A stretch of 64,000 nucleotides of DNA from Nocardia cyriacigeorgica GUH-2 (GTDB taxonomy: Bacteria > Actinomycetota > Actinomycetes > Mycobacteriales > Mycobacteriaceae): assembly GCF_000284035.1 (NCBI RefSeq), contig NC_016887.1, positions 4,216,001 through 4,280,000 of the forward strand, read 5' to 3'. The notes beneath the pieces are model-generated. The model was not told where the DNA came from, did not search any database, and saw nothing but the letters and a program-made list of their open reading frames with translations. The translations under genes were made by a program, and so were the position numbers. Every line of letters begins with the position of its first letter. Within the stretch, counting starts at the first letter, position 1. Shown here in pieces: positions 51,457 through 60,021 of the stretch.

Positions 51457-53022
51457 TCAGCCCAGCAGTGCGTCGACGAACGCTCCGGGCTCGAAGGGCG
51501 CGAGATCGTCGGCGCCTTCGCCCAGACCGACGAGCTTGACCGGCACGCCGAGCTCATGCTGTACCTGGAAGACGATGCCGCCCTTGGCGGTGCCGTCGAG
51601 CTTGGTGAGTACCACACCGGTGATGTCGACGACCTCGGCGAAGACCCGGGCCTGCATGAGGCCGTTCTGCCCGACGGTGGCGTCGAGTACCAGCAGCACC
51701 TCGTCGACCGCGGCCTTCTTCTCCACCACTCGCTTGACCTTGCCGAGCTCGTCCATCAGGCCGGTTTTGGTGTGCAGGCGGCCGGCGGTGTCGATGAGCA
51801 CCGCGTCCACGCCTCGTTCGATACCGGCGGCGACGGCGTCGAAGGCCACGGCGGCCGGGTCGGCGCCTTCTTTACCGCGCACGGTCTCGGCGCCGACGCG
51901 CTCGCCCCAGGTCTGCAGCTGATCGGCGGCAGCGGCGCGGAAGGTGTCGGCGGCGCCGAGCAGCACCCGGCGACCGTCGGCCACCAGGACCCGGGCCAGT
52001 TTGCCGGTGGTGGTGGTCTTGCCGGTGCCGTTCACGCCGACGACCAGCAGGATCGATGGGTGATCGGAGTGCGGCAGGGCTCGCACGGACCGGTCCAGCT
52101 CCGGGCGCAGCGCCTCCACCAGCACATCGCGCAGCACCGCGCGTGCCTGATCGGTGGTGCGCACGCTGCGCGCGGCCATCTCCTCGCGCAGTCGCTCGAC
52201 CACCGCGGCCGTGCTCGCGGTGCCGAGATCGGCCAGCACCAGGGTGTCTTCGACTTCTTCCCAGGAGTCCTCGTCCAGGTCGCCGCCGCCGAGCAGGCCG
52301 AGCAGGCTCTTGCCGACCGCGTTCTGCGAGCGCGACAGCCGCCCGCGCAGGCGGACCAGGCGGCCCGCGGTGGGCTCGATCTCCTCGAGCGCGGGTGCGG
52401 GTTCGGCCTCGGCGACGGTATCGGGGACGGCGGGCGCAGCGGGTGCCGATTCGGCCGGTGGGGCGGTGTCGGCCGGAGCCGTGTCCACCGGGGCGGTGTC
52501 AGTCGGAGCGGTGTCGGGAGTGACGGTCTCGGGCGCGGTCTGCTCGGGCGCAGCGGTCACATCCTCGACCGCGGGTGCCTCGGCCGGGGCGGTGTCCTCC
52601 GCGGTGTCGGGAACGGCCGTCTCGGGCGCGGTGGTCTCGGGCGCCTCGGCGGTGGTCGTATCGCCCGCGGGTGCTTCGGCCAGATCGGCCGGTTCGGGCA
52701 GCGGCACATTGGTGATCCCGCGGCGCGGTGCGTCGCGCGGGATCGCCGCATCGTCGCCGATATGCGGCTGGCCCTCGGTGTCGGTGCGTTCGGCGGGCAG
52801 CGGCTCGGGCCGGGGGGCGGTGGCGGTACCGCCCTGACTGAAACTGAAGCCGCCTGAGGCCTTGTAGCCGCCGGACTTGTCGGTCAGCTCCTTGTCTTCG
52901 GTCGGCGCCGTCAGCGATACCCGCCCGCTGCGATACCGGACGAATCCGGCAACGAGCGCGACGAGTACGACGGCGGCGATAGCCGCGATCAGAATCCAGG
53001 CTTCGGAACTCACGCCGACCAT
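51457..53022 (-). CDS. ftsY: Signal recognition particle receptor FtsY
   Basis: The 521-residue protein starts with a membrane-anchor helix (EAWILIAAIAAVVLVALVAGFV). A long acidic and Pro/Thr-rich linker of about 150 residues (with TAPTDTAPVDTAPADTAP repeats) leads to the NG GTPase core: VVGVNGTGKTTTTGKLARVL, AADTFRAAAADQLQTW and DTAGRLHTKTGLMDEL. It receives Ffh-ribosome complexes at the membrane. GTG at 53022 is the start. Downstream is a strong terminator, upstream on the same strand is smc, matching mycobacteria. Confidence 0.96.
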   Translation of the reverse strand: MVGVSSEAWILIAAIAAVVLVALVAGFVRYRSGRVSLTAPTEDKELTDKSGGYKASGGFSFSQGGTATAPRPEPLPAERTDTEGQPHIGDDAAIPRDAPRRGITNVPLPEPADLAEAPAGDTTTAEAPETTAPETAVPDTAEDTAPAEAPAVEDVTAAPEQTAPETVTPDTAPTDTAPVDTAPADTAPPAESAPAAPAVPDTVAEAEPAPALEEIEPTAGRLVRLRGRLSRSQNAVGKSLLGLLGGGDLDEDSWEEVEDTLVLADLGTASTAAVVERLREEMAARSVRTTDQARAVLRDVLVEALRPELDRSVRALPHSDHPSILLVVGVNGTGKTTTTGKLARVLVADGRRVLLGAADTFRAAAADQLQTWGERVGAETVRGKEGADPAAVAFDAVAAGIERGVDAVLIDTAGRLHTKTGLMDELGKVKRVVEKKAAVDEVLLVLDATVGQNGLMQARVFAEVVDITGVVLTKLDGTAKGGIVFQVQHELGVPVKLVGLGEGADDLAPFEPGAFVDALLG

Positions 53023-53130
53023 CCTTGCAGAACGAGTTCTCGCCGGTCATCGACCCGCCCGGAGCAGGACAGGCGTCCAGACACAGCCCGTGAGATTTCT
53101 TGTCCTGCGGAACTTCTCGCGGCGTGCCAA

Positions 53131-53136
53131 TAGGAT
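53131..53136 (+). promoter_or_regulatory. Probable -10 box (TAGGAT), leaderless DUF2237 promoter
   Basis: TAGGAT ends 7 bases before the GTG start at 53144, the spacing of a leaderless promoter. The AGGA inside it could also act as a weak ribosome site. Confidence 0.4.
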
Positions 53137-53143
53137 CGGCGAC

Positions 53144-53533
53144 GTGACCGATCGAAACGTGCTTGGGGGTCCGCTCGAAGAGTGCGGCACCGATCCTCTG
53201 ACCGGCTTCTACCGTGACGGCTGCTGTAGCACCGGCCCGGAGGATCTGGGCAGTCACACCGTGTGCACGGTCGTCACGACCGAGTTTCTGGAACACCAGG
53301 CTTCGATCGGCAACGACCTGAGCACCCCGCGCCCGGAGAACAATTTCCCCGGCCTGCAACCCGGGGACCGGTGGTGTGTGGTGGCGGTGCGCTGGCTGCA
53401 CGCGCACGAGGACGGTGTCGCCGCGCCGGTGGTGCTCGCGGCCACCCATGAGAACGCCCTGGAAGTGATCTCGATGGAGATCTTGCGCAAATACGCCGTC
53501 GATGTCCCCGACGACGTCAGCGATCTGCTGTGA
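53144..53533 (+). CDS. DUF2237 family protein
   Basis: A 129-residue protein with the DUF2237 signature VLGGPLEECGTDPLTGFYRDGCCSTGPEDLGSHTVCTVVTTEFLEHQ, then PGDRWCVVAVRWLHAHEDGVAAPVVLAATHENAL. Several conserved cysteines suggest metal binding, but the function is unknown. GTG at 53144 matches the family start; the frame upstream overlaps ftsY antisense. It is a lone plus-strand gene between ftsY and smc. Confidence 0.9.
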   Translation: MTDRNVLGGPLEECGTDPLTGFYRDGCCSTGPEDLGSHTVCTVVTTEFLEHQASIGNDLSTPRPENNFPGLQPGDRWCVVAVRWLHAHEDGVAAPVVLAATHENALEVISMEILRKYAVDVPDDVSDLL

Positions 53534-53598
53534 GCGGGTGAGCTGTGCCGGCAACCCGCTTGTCGCGGGTCGCCGGTGTGTCGATGGTCGAGCCGGGC

Positions 53599-53841
53599 TC
53601 AGCAGTCTTCGAATTCGCGCCGCAGATCCTCCACGACCTGATCCGGGTTCTCCCCGGGCAGCGGATTGGCCGCCAGCGCCTTGCGGATGTCTTCCAGCGC
53701 TTCGACGCGGTACTGCCTGCGCGCCGAGGCGATCAACTGCTCGCGGATGTGTTCTTCCAGTGACAGCCCGGCGGCCGCCGCCCGCTGTCGGAGTACCTCG
53801 GCATCGTCGTCGGGAATGTCGCGCACTTCGATGGTGACCAT
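53599..53841 (-). CDS. Ribbon-helix-helix antitoxin (FitA/VapB-like), orphan
   Basis: The 80-residue protein reads VTIEVRDIPDDDAEVLRQRAAAAGLSLEEHIREQLIASARR, the ribbon-helix-helix DNA-binding part of FitA-like antitoxins, followed by a toxin-binding tail (RRQYRVEALEDIRKALAANP and onwards). A VapC-type PIN toxin gene would normally follow directly, but downstream on the minus strand is only the DUF2237 gene on the opposite strand. It is therefore an orphan antitoxin in this window. Confidence 0.85.
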   Translation of the reverse strand: MVTIEVRDIPDDDAEVLRQRAAAAGLSLEEHIREQLIASARRQYRVEALEDIRKALAANPLPGENPDQVVEDLRREFEDC

Positions 53842-53919
53842 GCCGACGACGATAGTGGCGCGAACACGCTCGCGCCGATCTTGTTCCGGGCGCCCGGCCG
53901 GGCGATCGCGGCCCGCTGC

Positions 53920-56900
53920 TCAGCCGGAGGCCGCGCCCACCGGGGCCAGGTTCTGCCCGCGCAGCCGCTGCGAGATCACCTGGGTGATGCCGTCACCGCG
54001 CATGCTGACGCCGTAGAGGGCGTCGGCGATCTCCATGGTCGGCTTCTGGTGGGTGATGACGATCAGCTGACTCTTCTCCCGCAGCTGCTCGAACAGGCCG
54101 ATCAGCCGGCGCAGGTTGGTGTCGTCGAGCGCGGCCTCCACCTCGTCCATGACGTAGAACGGCGAGGGCCGGGCGCGGAAGATCGACACCAGCAGCGCGA
54201 CCGCCGTCAGCGACTTCTCGCCACCTGACAGCAGCGACAGCCGCTTGACCTTCTTGCCCGGCGGGCGGGCCTCCACCTCGATACCGGTGGTGAGCATGTC
54301 GGAGGGGTCGGTGAGCAGCAGCCTGCCCTCGCCGCCGGGGAACAGCTTGGCGAACACCTCGACGAATTCGCGTTCCACGTCGGCGTAGGCGTCGGTGAAG
54401 ACCTGCAGGATGCGGGCGTCGACCTCGGCGACCACGTCCAGCAGATCCTTGCGGGCGCTCTTGACGTCTTCGAGCTGGGTGGCCAGGAAGTTGTAGCGCT
54501 CTTCCAGCGCCGCGAACTCTTCCAGCGCAAGGGGATTCACCTTGCCGAGGGTGGTGAGGTCCTTTTCCGCGCGCTTGGCCCGGCGCTCCTGGCCGGCCCG
54601 GTCGAAGGGCATCGGCGCAGGCGGGCTGACGTCCTCGCCGCGTTCTTTGGCCTGCTCGTATTCCTGCCACTCCAGCGCCGACGGCGGCAGCGGCACGTCG
54701 GGACCGTATTCGGCGATCAGATCGCCGAGGGCGATGCCGAACTGCTCGGCGATGGTGGCCTCGAGCTGTTCGATCCGCAGCGCGGCCTGGGCCTTGGCCA
54801 CCTCGTCGCGGTGCACGGCGTCGGTGAGCTGGGCCAGCTGGGCGGTCAGCGCGCGCACTCGCTCCTTGATCTGATCCACCTGGGCGGCGCATTCGGTGCG
54901 GCGGCGCACCAGCTGATCGCGGCGGGCAGCGGCCTCGGCGACCACGCCCTCCAGCTCGGCGGCCACCTTCGCACCCGATGCGGCGACCGCGGCGGCGACG
55001 GCGGCGGCCTGCTTGCGCGCGGCCTGGGCGCGTTCGGCGCGGGCCCGGGTCTCACGTTCGGCGCGGGCGGCGCGACGCAACGCATCGGCCTTACCGCGCA
55101 CCGATTCGGCGCGTTCCTCGGCGGTGCGCACGGCCAGGCGGGCCTCGACCTCCATCGAGCGGGCTTCGGCGAGCGCGGCGGCGGCTTCCTCGCGGGCGCG
55201 GCCCGCGGCCTCGGTGCTCGCGGCGCCGAGTCCGTCGTCATCGATGCCTGCCTGTTCGAGTTCGGCGTGGCGCAGCCGGTCTTCGAGTTCGGCGAGCGCG
55301 GCCAGGGCCTTTTCCCGGCCGTCTTCGGCTTCGGCCCGCTGGGCGGTGAGCCGGTCGATCTCGTCGTGCGCGCTGCGGGCGGTGTGGCCGAGCCTGCCGA
55401 GCCGCTCGTAGATCGCGACCAGCGCCTGATCGGATTCGTGCAGCGCCATCAGGGCGTGGTCGACGGCGTCCTTGCGGTCGGCTTGTTCGGCGAGCGCGCC
55501 GGCCAAGGCGGCCTCGAGTTCCTCGGCGCGGCGTTTGGCGGCGACCAATTCGGCTTCGGCGGCGTCGATATCGGCCTGGATCTCCAGCTGGCTCGGTGCC
55601 CGGTCGGAGCCGCCGAGCACCCAACCGGTGCCGGCGAGGTCGCCGTCGGTGGTCACCGCGCGCAGTTGCGGGCGCGCCGCGAGCAGGTCGGCGGCGGCCG
55701 CGAGGTCGTCGACCACGACGACGTCGGCGGTGAGCGCGGCGACGGCGGCGTGCACGGTATCGGCGCAGTCGACCACGGCGCCGAGCCATCGGGCGCCCGC
55801 GGGGAGGGCGTCGGCATCGGCATCGGCCCGCGCGGGCCTGCGCGCACCGGTCGATCCGGCGACCTTTGCGCCAGAACCGCCGGACTCTGCGTTCGCTTCG
55901 CTGGACCCTCCCGTGCCGAACACGAGGGCAGCCCGTCCCCCGTCGGCGGCCTTGAGCGCCTGCACGGCCGCATAGGCGGTGTCGCCGGACGCGGCCGCGA
56001 CGGCGTCGGCGAGCGGACCGAGCACCGCGGCAACAGCGGCCTCGAATCCGGGATGCACCCGGATCAAGGTGGACAGCGGGCCCAGCAGGTCCTGCCCGTG
56101 GTGTTCGGTGAGCCAGCCCGCACCGTCGCGGCGGGCGAGGTTCATCCCGAGCGCTTCGATCCTGGCGGTGAGCGAGGCGACCCGCTTACCGGCGTCACGA
56201 TCCTGTTCGCGCAGTTCATCGACGCGCTGATCGGCGAGTTTGAGTGCCTGCACGGCATGTTCGTGCTGGGCGTCGAGCCCGGCCTCGCCGGCGTCGAGAT
56301 CGCCGAGTTCGGTTTGCACCGAATCGAATTCCTCCTGGGCGGCCTCACCACGCTGCCTGGCCTCGGCGATGGCCACCGACAGGCGGGAGATCTCGGCGTC
56401 CACCGACTGGGCCCGGGTGCGCAGGGTGTCGACCTGCCCGGACAGCCGGGCCAGCCCCTCGCGCCGGTCGGCGATGGCGCGCACGGCGGCGAGGTGGGCC
56501 TGCTCGGCGGCCTTGGCGGCATGCTCGCGCTCGGCCAGCGCATCGCGGGCCGCTTCCAGGGTCTCGGCGGCCATCTCCACCGCTTCGCGCAGTTCGGCCT
56601 CCTCGGCCTCCACCCGATCGGCTTCGGCCTCGAGCTGCTCGGGGTCGCGGCCGGTGCCCACGGGGGCGCTGGTGTCCAGATGCCGGGCCCGGTCACCGGC
56701 GATACGGATGGTGGCGTTGACCCGTTCGGCCAGTGCCGAGAGCTGGAACCACAGCTGAGCAGCGGCTTCGGCGCTCGGGGTGAGCTTGCCGAGCTGGAAT
56801 TCCTGCTGGGCCAGCGCGGCATTGGCGGCGTCCAGTTCCGACTGCACGGTGATCTGCTGTTCGCGGGCGTAGGCCTCTTTGCTCTGCTGGCTTTCCAGCT

Positions 56901-57618
56901 CGCGGCGCCTGGTCACCAGGTCGTCGGCGGCCAGCCGCAGCCGAGCATCGCGCAGGTCGGCCTGCACGGTCTGCGCGCGGCGAGCGACCTCGGCCTGTCT
57001 GCCGAGCGGTTTGAGCTGACGACGCAGTTCGGTTGTGAGGTCGGTGAGCCGGGCCAGATTGGCCTGCATGGCGTCGAGTTTGCGGACCGCCTTTTCCTTG
57101 CGTTTGCGGTGCTTGAGCACGCCCGCGGCCTCTTCGATGAACGCGCGCCGGTCTTCGGGCCGCGATTCCAGGATCGCCGAGAGCTGGCCCTGCCCCACGA
57201 TGACGTGCATTTCCCGGCCGATACCGGAGTCGCTGAGCAGCTCCTGCACGTCCATCAACCGGCAGGAGCTGCCGTTGATCTCGTATTCGCCCGCGCCGTC
57301 GCGGAACATCCGGCGGGTGATGGAGACCTCGGCGTAGTCGATGGGCAGCGCGCCGTCGGAGTTGTCGATGGTCAGCGTGACCTCGGCGCGGCCGAGCGCG
57401 GCCCGGCCCGCGGTGCCGGCGAAGATGACGTCCTGCATCTTGCCGCCGCGCAGTGCCTTGGCACCCTGCTCGCCCATCACCCAGGTGAGCGCGTCGACGA
57501 CGTTGGATTTACCGGATCCGTTCGGCCCGACCACGCAGGTGATCCCCGGCTCGAACCGCAGCGTCGTCGCGGACGCGAAGGATTTGAACCCCTTCAACGT
57601 CAAGCTCTTCAGATGCAA
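53920..57618 (-). CDS. smc: Chromosome segregation ATPase SMC
   Basis: The 1232-residue SMC protein has Walker A VVGPNGSGKSNVVDALTWVMGEQG near the N-terminus, two long coiled coils separated by a hinge (about residues 500-640), and a C-terminal head with the signature LSLLSGGEKSLTAVALL and Walker B PFYVMDEVEAALDD. A Gly/Ala/Ser-rich insert (SSEANAESGGSGAKVAGST) sits in the hinge. The family start (HLKSLTLKGFKSFAS) corresponds to a TTG at 57618, with AAAGG nine bases upstream. It organises the chromosome with ScpA and ScpB. Confidence 0.96.
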   Translation of the reverse strand: MHLKSLTLKGFKSFASATTLRFEPGITCVVGPNGSGKSNVVDALTWVMGEQGAKALRGGKMQDVIFAGTAGRAALGRAEVTLTIDNSDGALPIDYAEVSITRRMFRDGAGEYEINGSSCRLMDVQELLSDSGIGREMHVIVGQGQLSAILESRPEDRRAFIEEAAGVLKHRKRKEKAVRKLDAMQANLARLTDLTTELRRQLKPLGRQAEVARRAQTVQADLRDARLRLAADDLVTRRRELESQQSKEAYAREQQITVQSELDAANAALAQQEFQLGKLTPSAEAAAQLWFQLSALAERVNATIRIAGDRARHLDTSAPVGTGRDPEQLEAEADRVEAEEAELREAVEMAAETLEAARDALAEREHAAKAAEQAHLAAVRAIADRREGLARLSGQVDTLRTRAQSVDAEISRLSVAIAEARQRGEAAQEEFDSVQTELGDLDAGEAGLDAQHEHAVQALKLADQRVDELREQDRDAGKRVASLTARIEALGMNLARRDGAGWLTEHHGQDLLGPLSTLIRVHPGFEAAVAAVLGPLADAVAAASGDTAYAAVQALKAADGGRAALVFGTGGSSEANAESGGSGAKVAGSTGARRPARADADADALPAGARWLGAVVDCADTVHAAVAALTADVVVVDDLAAAADLLAARPQLRAVTTDGDLAGTGWVLGGSDRAPSQLEIQADIDAAEAELVAAKRRAEELEAALAGALAEQADRKDAVDHALMALHESDQALVAIYERLGRLGHTARSAHDEIDRLTAQRAEAEDGREKALAALAELEDRLRHAELEQAGIDDDGLGAASTEAAGRAREEAAAALAEARSMEVEARLAVRTAEERAESVRGKADALRRAARAERETRARAERAQAARKQAAAVAAAVAASGAKVAAELEGVVAEAAARRDQLVRRRTECAAQVDQIKERVRALTAQLAQLTDAVHRDEVAKAQAALRIEQLEATIAEQFGIALGDLIAEYGPDVPLPPSALEWQEYEQAKERGEDVSPPAPMPFDRAGQERRAKRAEKDLTTLGKVNPLALEEFAALEERYNFLATQLEDVKSARKDLLDVVAEVDARILQVFTDAYADVEREFVEVFAKLFPGGEGRLLLTDPSDMLTTGIEVEARPPGKKVKRLSLLSGGEKSLTAVALLVSIFRARPSPFYVMDEVEAALDDTNLRRLIGLFEQLREKSQLIVITHQKPTMEIADALYGVSMRGDGITQVISQRLRGQNLAPVGAASG

Positions 57619-57822
57619 ATCCGGCGACCTTTCCGTGTACTGCCGTGGAGAGCACTGGCCCGGCACCGCCCCGTCGTATCCGGCGACCAGTCATGGTAGC
57701 CGCCCGCGACGGGGCGCGGTCCACCCCAGGCTAATCACCGGCCGCCGAATCCCCGGCATTTCACCGGCGGCGCCGGGCCACCGAAACGGCAGTACAGCAC
57801 ACCGGCAGCATCCGCCGCCGGA

Positions 57823-58242
57823 TCAGGCCGAACGGCAGGACCGCCCGGATTCGAACCCGGTGAGCGCACGGAAGGCCAGCACCGCACCCCACGGGCCGAT
57901 CACCCAGATCGGCCACGGATAGGTGAATTCGCCGGCGGCCAGCGAGATGGTGCCCCAGATGACCAGCACCAGCACACTGACCGACACCCAGGAGGCCGCC
58001 TCGATGCGCTGCCAGAGGGGAATGCGCGGGCGCTGCGGCTTGTCGGCGCGCACCTTCGGCAATTTCGGCAGGTCCGACAGCACCAGCGCGAGATCGTCGC
58101 GAGTGGTGGTGGCCCAGACTTTGGCCACGCGCTGGTCGTACTCGGCGAGATCGAGGCGGCCGTCGGCGAGATGGCGGCTCAGCAGCTCCGCGGTCTGGGC
58201 GCGTTCGGCGTCGGAAGCGCGGGTACCCGGCGAGATGTCCAT
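57823..58242 (-). CDS. DUF1707 membrane protein
   Basis: The 139-residue protein has the DUF1707 (SHOCT-like) start RASDAERAQTAELLSRHLADGRLDLAEYDQRVAKVWATTTRDDLALVLSDLP, then two membrane segments (WVSVSVLVLVIWGTISLA and PWPIWVIGPWGAVLAFRALTGF). Family members are common actinobacterial membrane proteins of unknown function. ATG at 58242 has TAGGAG upstream. Two copies of TTCCACAGTGGAA lie 40-84 bases before it, so it is probably regulated. Confidence 0.88.
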   Translation of the reverse strand: MDISPGTRASDAERAQTAELLSRHLADGRLDLAEYDQRVAKVWATTTRDDLALVLSDLPKLPKVRADKPQRPRIPLWQRIEAASWVSVSVLVLVIWGTISLAAGEFTYPWPIWVIGPWGAVLAFRALTGFESGRSCRSA

Positions 58243-58280
58243 TGCTGCTCCTAACGACAGGGGCCCGCGTATCGAGCCAC

Positions 58281-58295
58281 ATTCCACAGTGGAAT
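58281..58295. promoter_or_regulatory. Palindromic operator site 1 (ATTCCACAGTGGAAT)
   Basis: A perfect odd-centred 15-base palindrome, 38 bases upstream of the DUF1707 start. Its 13-base core recurs at 58314. On the minus strand it would lie between a TTGATT-like -35 and the start. Likely an operator. Confidence 0.65.
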
Positions 58296-58313
58296 ACGAA
58301 TCAAGAGTGCTAC

Positions 58314-58326
58314 TTCCACAGTGGAA
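58314..58326. promoter_or_regulatory. Palindromic operator site 2 (TTCCACAGTGGAA)
   Basis: The same 13-base palindrome as site 1, centred 32 bases away, close to three turns of DNA. Two identical sites on one face of the helix suggest cooperative binding by a dimeric regulator, which is not encoded next to them. Confidence 0.65.
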
Positions 58327-58365
58327 TGTCAAGAGGTGGATCGAGGAATCAGCGAGCCGCTGCGG

Positions 58366-58815
58366 TCAGAGAATGGCGAACGCGACGACCAGACCCAGCG
58401 CGAAGTGCGCGGCCGCGACGATCAACGCCTCGATGGCGAACCGGTCGGCGTGCATGACCGCGCCGATATCGATGCCGATCGCCTTCTCCACCACCCGCAC
58501 CGACACGATCTGGGCGACGATGCCGACCAGCCCGAAGACCGCCGCCGCGATCAGGCCCTCCAGCAGCCGGCCACCGGCCGAGAAGATCGCCAGCACCACG
58601 ATGAAGGCCATACTGATCATCCCGGCCGCGGTGACCACGATGGCGTTGGGCCGGCCCTTGGACACCAGCGCCCGCAGCCGCCCGGGTGTGGTCAGGTCGA
58701 TGCCGTAGAAGCCGATCACCATCAGCACCAGCCCGACGACGGCGTAGAGGAGGATGGCACCCACCCCGTCCGCCAGCGAACTCCAGTAGCTCGAATCGAG
58801 GGCCAGAGCGGTCAT
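58366..58815 (-). CDS. DUF350 (YjfL-like) membrane protein
   Basis: The 149-residue protein has about four membrane segments: ADGVGAILLYAVVGLVLMVIGFYGIDLTTPGRL, AIVVTAAGMISMAFIVVLAIF, LLEGLIAAAVFGLVGIVAQIV and EALIVAAAHFALGLVVAFAIL. This matches DUF350, of which E. coli YjfL is an example. It is located 39 bases downstream of the GspS-like gene on the same strand, the same association seen in the E. coli yjfL-yjfM-yjfC locus. Confidence 0.88.
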   Translation of the reverse strand: MTALALDSSYWSSLADGVGAILLYAVVGLVLMVIGFYGIDLTTPGRLRALVSKGRPNAIVVTAAGMISMAFIVVLAIFSAGGRLLEGLIAAAVFGLVGIVAQIVSVRVVEKAIGIDIGAVMHADRFAIEALIVAAAHFALGLVVAFAIL

Positions 58816-58854
58816 CGTGATCCTTCCGAGGGGCGTCGGGTGCGTCCACGCAAT

Positions 58855-60021
58855 CTATTCGGTGCGAATCTGGTGCGGTACGAAGGCGGCGCCGTCGTCG
58901 GTGATCAGGCCCGCGGTCTCCCGGATGCCGAGCCCGCCGGCTTCGCCGCCGACCACCCAGGCCCCCAGCACCGGACGCATATCGTCGAAGACGGGCAGCG
59001 GGTCGAGCAGCTGGTAGACGTAGCCCTCCTCGCCGTACACGCCGCCGGTGGCGGTTTCCAGGCCGGCGCCGACGATGGTCATATTGGCGCCTTCGCGGCC
59101 GAGTTTGGGTTTGCGGATGTATTCGGTGAGCTCATTCGGCCGATCGAGGTAGGCGGGCAGCAGATTCGGGTGCCCGGGATACATTTCCCACAGCACGGCC
59201 AGGATCGCCTTGTTGCTGAGCAGGGTCTTCCACAGCGGTTCGATCCAGGCGGTCTCGGGCAGTGAATCGACTACCCGTTTGCCGAATTCGTCGTCGAGCA
59301 CCCATTCCCACGGATACAGCTTGAAAATCGACTCGATCGGCGCCTCGGCCAGATCCACGAACCGATCCAGTTCGGTGTCGTAGCCGACTTCCTCGATGGG
59401 CAGCGCGATGGTGTCGAAACCGGCCTCGGCGGCGGTTTCCTGCATGTAGGCGGTGGTGACGTTGTCCTCGCCGGTGGCGTCGGCGCCGGACCAGGTGAAG
59501 TGCAGATGGGTTCCCGGCAGTGCGCCGCGCAACTCGGTCCAGCGCTGCACCAGCTTTTCGTGCAGCGAATTCCATTGATCCCCACCGGGGTAGCGGTCGG
59601 TGAGCCAATGCCACTGCACGATCGCCGCTTCCAGCAGCGAGGTCGGTGTGTCGGCGTTGTATTCGAGGAGTTTGGCCGGGCGCCGCGCGTCATAGCGCAG
59701 ATCGAATCGGCCGTAGATATACGGGTCGCCGCGCCGCCAGGATTCGGCGATCGGACCCCAACTCCATTCGGGCAGACCGAAATCCGCGAAACGCTCGGTG
59801 AGCACGATGTGTTCGACGGCATTCAGGCACATCGAATGCAGCAGTTCGACATCGGCTTCGAGGGCGAGAATTTCATCCATCTCGAACTCGTAGTGCACCG
59901 ACTCGTCCCAGTACGGTCGCGGATTGCCGCTGGCGTCGCGGCCGGGCGCGCCGTAGACCAGGCCCTGGTCCTCGGTGATCTGCTGCCAGCCCGGCCGCGG
60001 GGTGTCGCGGACCCGCCGCAT
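58855..60021 (-). CDS. Glutathionylspermidine-synthase-like ATP-grasp ligase (YgiC/YjfC type)
   Basis: The 388-residue protein matches the synthetase domain family of GspS without the amidase domain: EDQGLVYGAPGRDASGNPRPYWDESVHYEFEMDEI, ADFGLPEWSWGPIAESWRRGDPYIYGRFDLRYD, LLEYNADTPTSLLEAAIVQWHW, and WKTLLSNKAILAVLWEMYPGHPNLLPAY with KPKLGREGANM. Such ATP-grasp enzymes join a carboxylate to an amine. Real substrates of YgiC/YjfC proteins are unknown. ATG at 60021 overlaps the stop of the upstream YgiB-like gene, so they are coupled. Confidence 0.88.
   Translation of the reverse strand: MRRVRDTPRPGWQQITEDQGLVYGAPGRDASGNPRPYWDESVHYEFEMDEILALEADVELLHSMCLNAVEHIVLTERFADFGLPEWSWGPIAESWRRGDPYIYGRFDLRYDARRPAKLLEYNADTPTSLLEAAIVQWHWLTDRYPGGDQWNSLHEKLVQRWTELRGALPGTHLHFTWSGADATGEDNVTTAYMQETAAEAGFDTIALPIEEVGYDTELDRFVDLAEAPIESIFKLYPWEWVLDDEFGKRVVDSLPETAWIEPLWKTLLSNKAILAVLWEMYPGHPNLLPAYLDRPNELTEYIRKPKLGREGANMTIVGAGLETATGGVYGEEGYVYQLLDPLPVFDDMRPVLGAWVVGGEAGGLGIRETAGLITDDGAAFVPHQIRTE

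Noticed and set aside
54811..57699. 962-codon plus-strand frame opposite smc
   Set aside because: A shadow of smc: glycine-rich, no domain, produced by codon bias on the other strand.
57667..57716. CGCCCCGTCG / CGACGGGGCG inverted repeat upstream of smc
   Set aside because: The 30-base loop and position upstream of the gene start make a terminator unlikely; a chance pairing in GC-rich DNA cannot be excluded.
57846..57860. GATTCGAACCC, like the T-arm of a tRNA
   Set aside because: It lies within the last codons of the DUF1707 gene (TGFESG) and no acceptor, D or anticodon arms can be paired around it.
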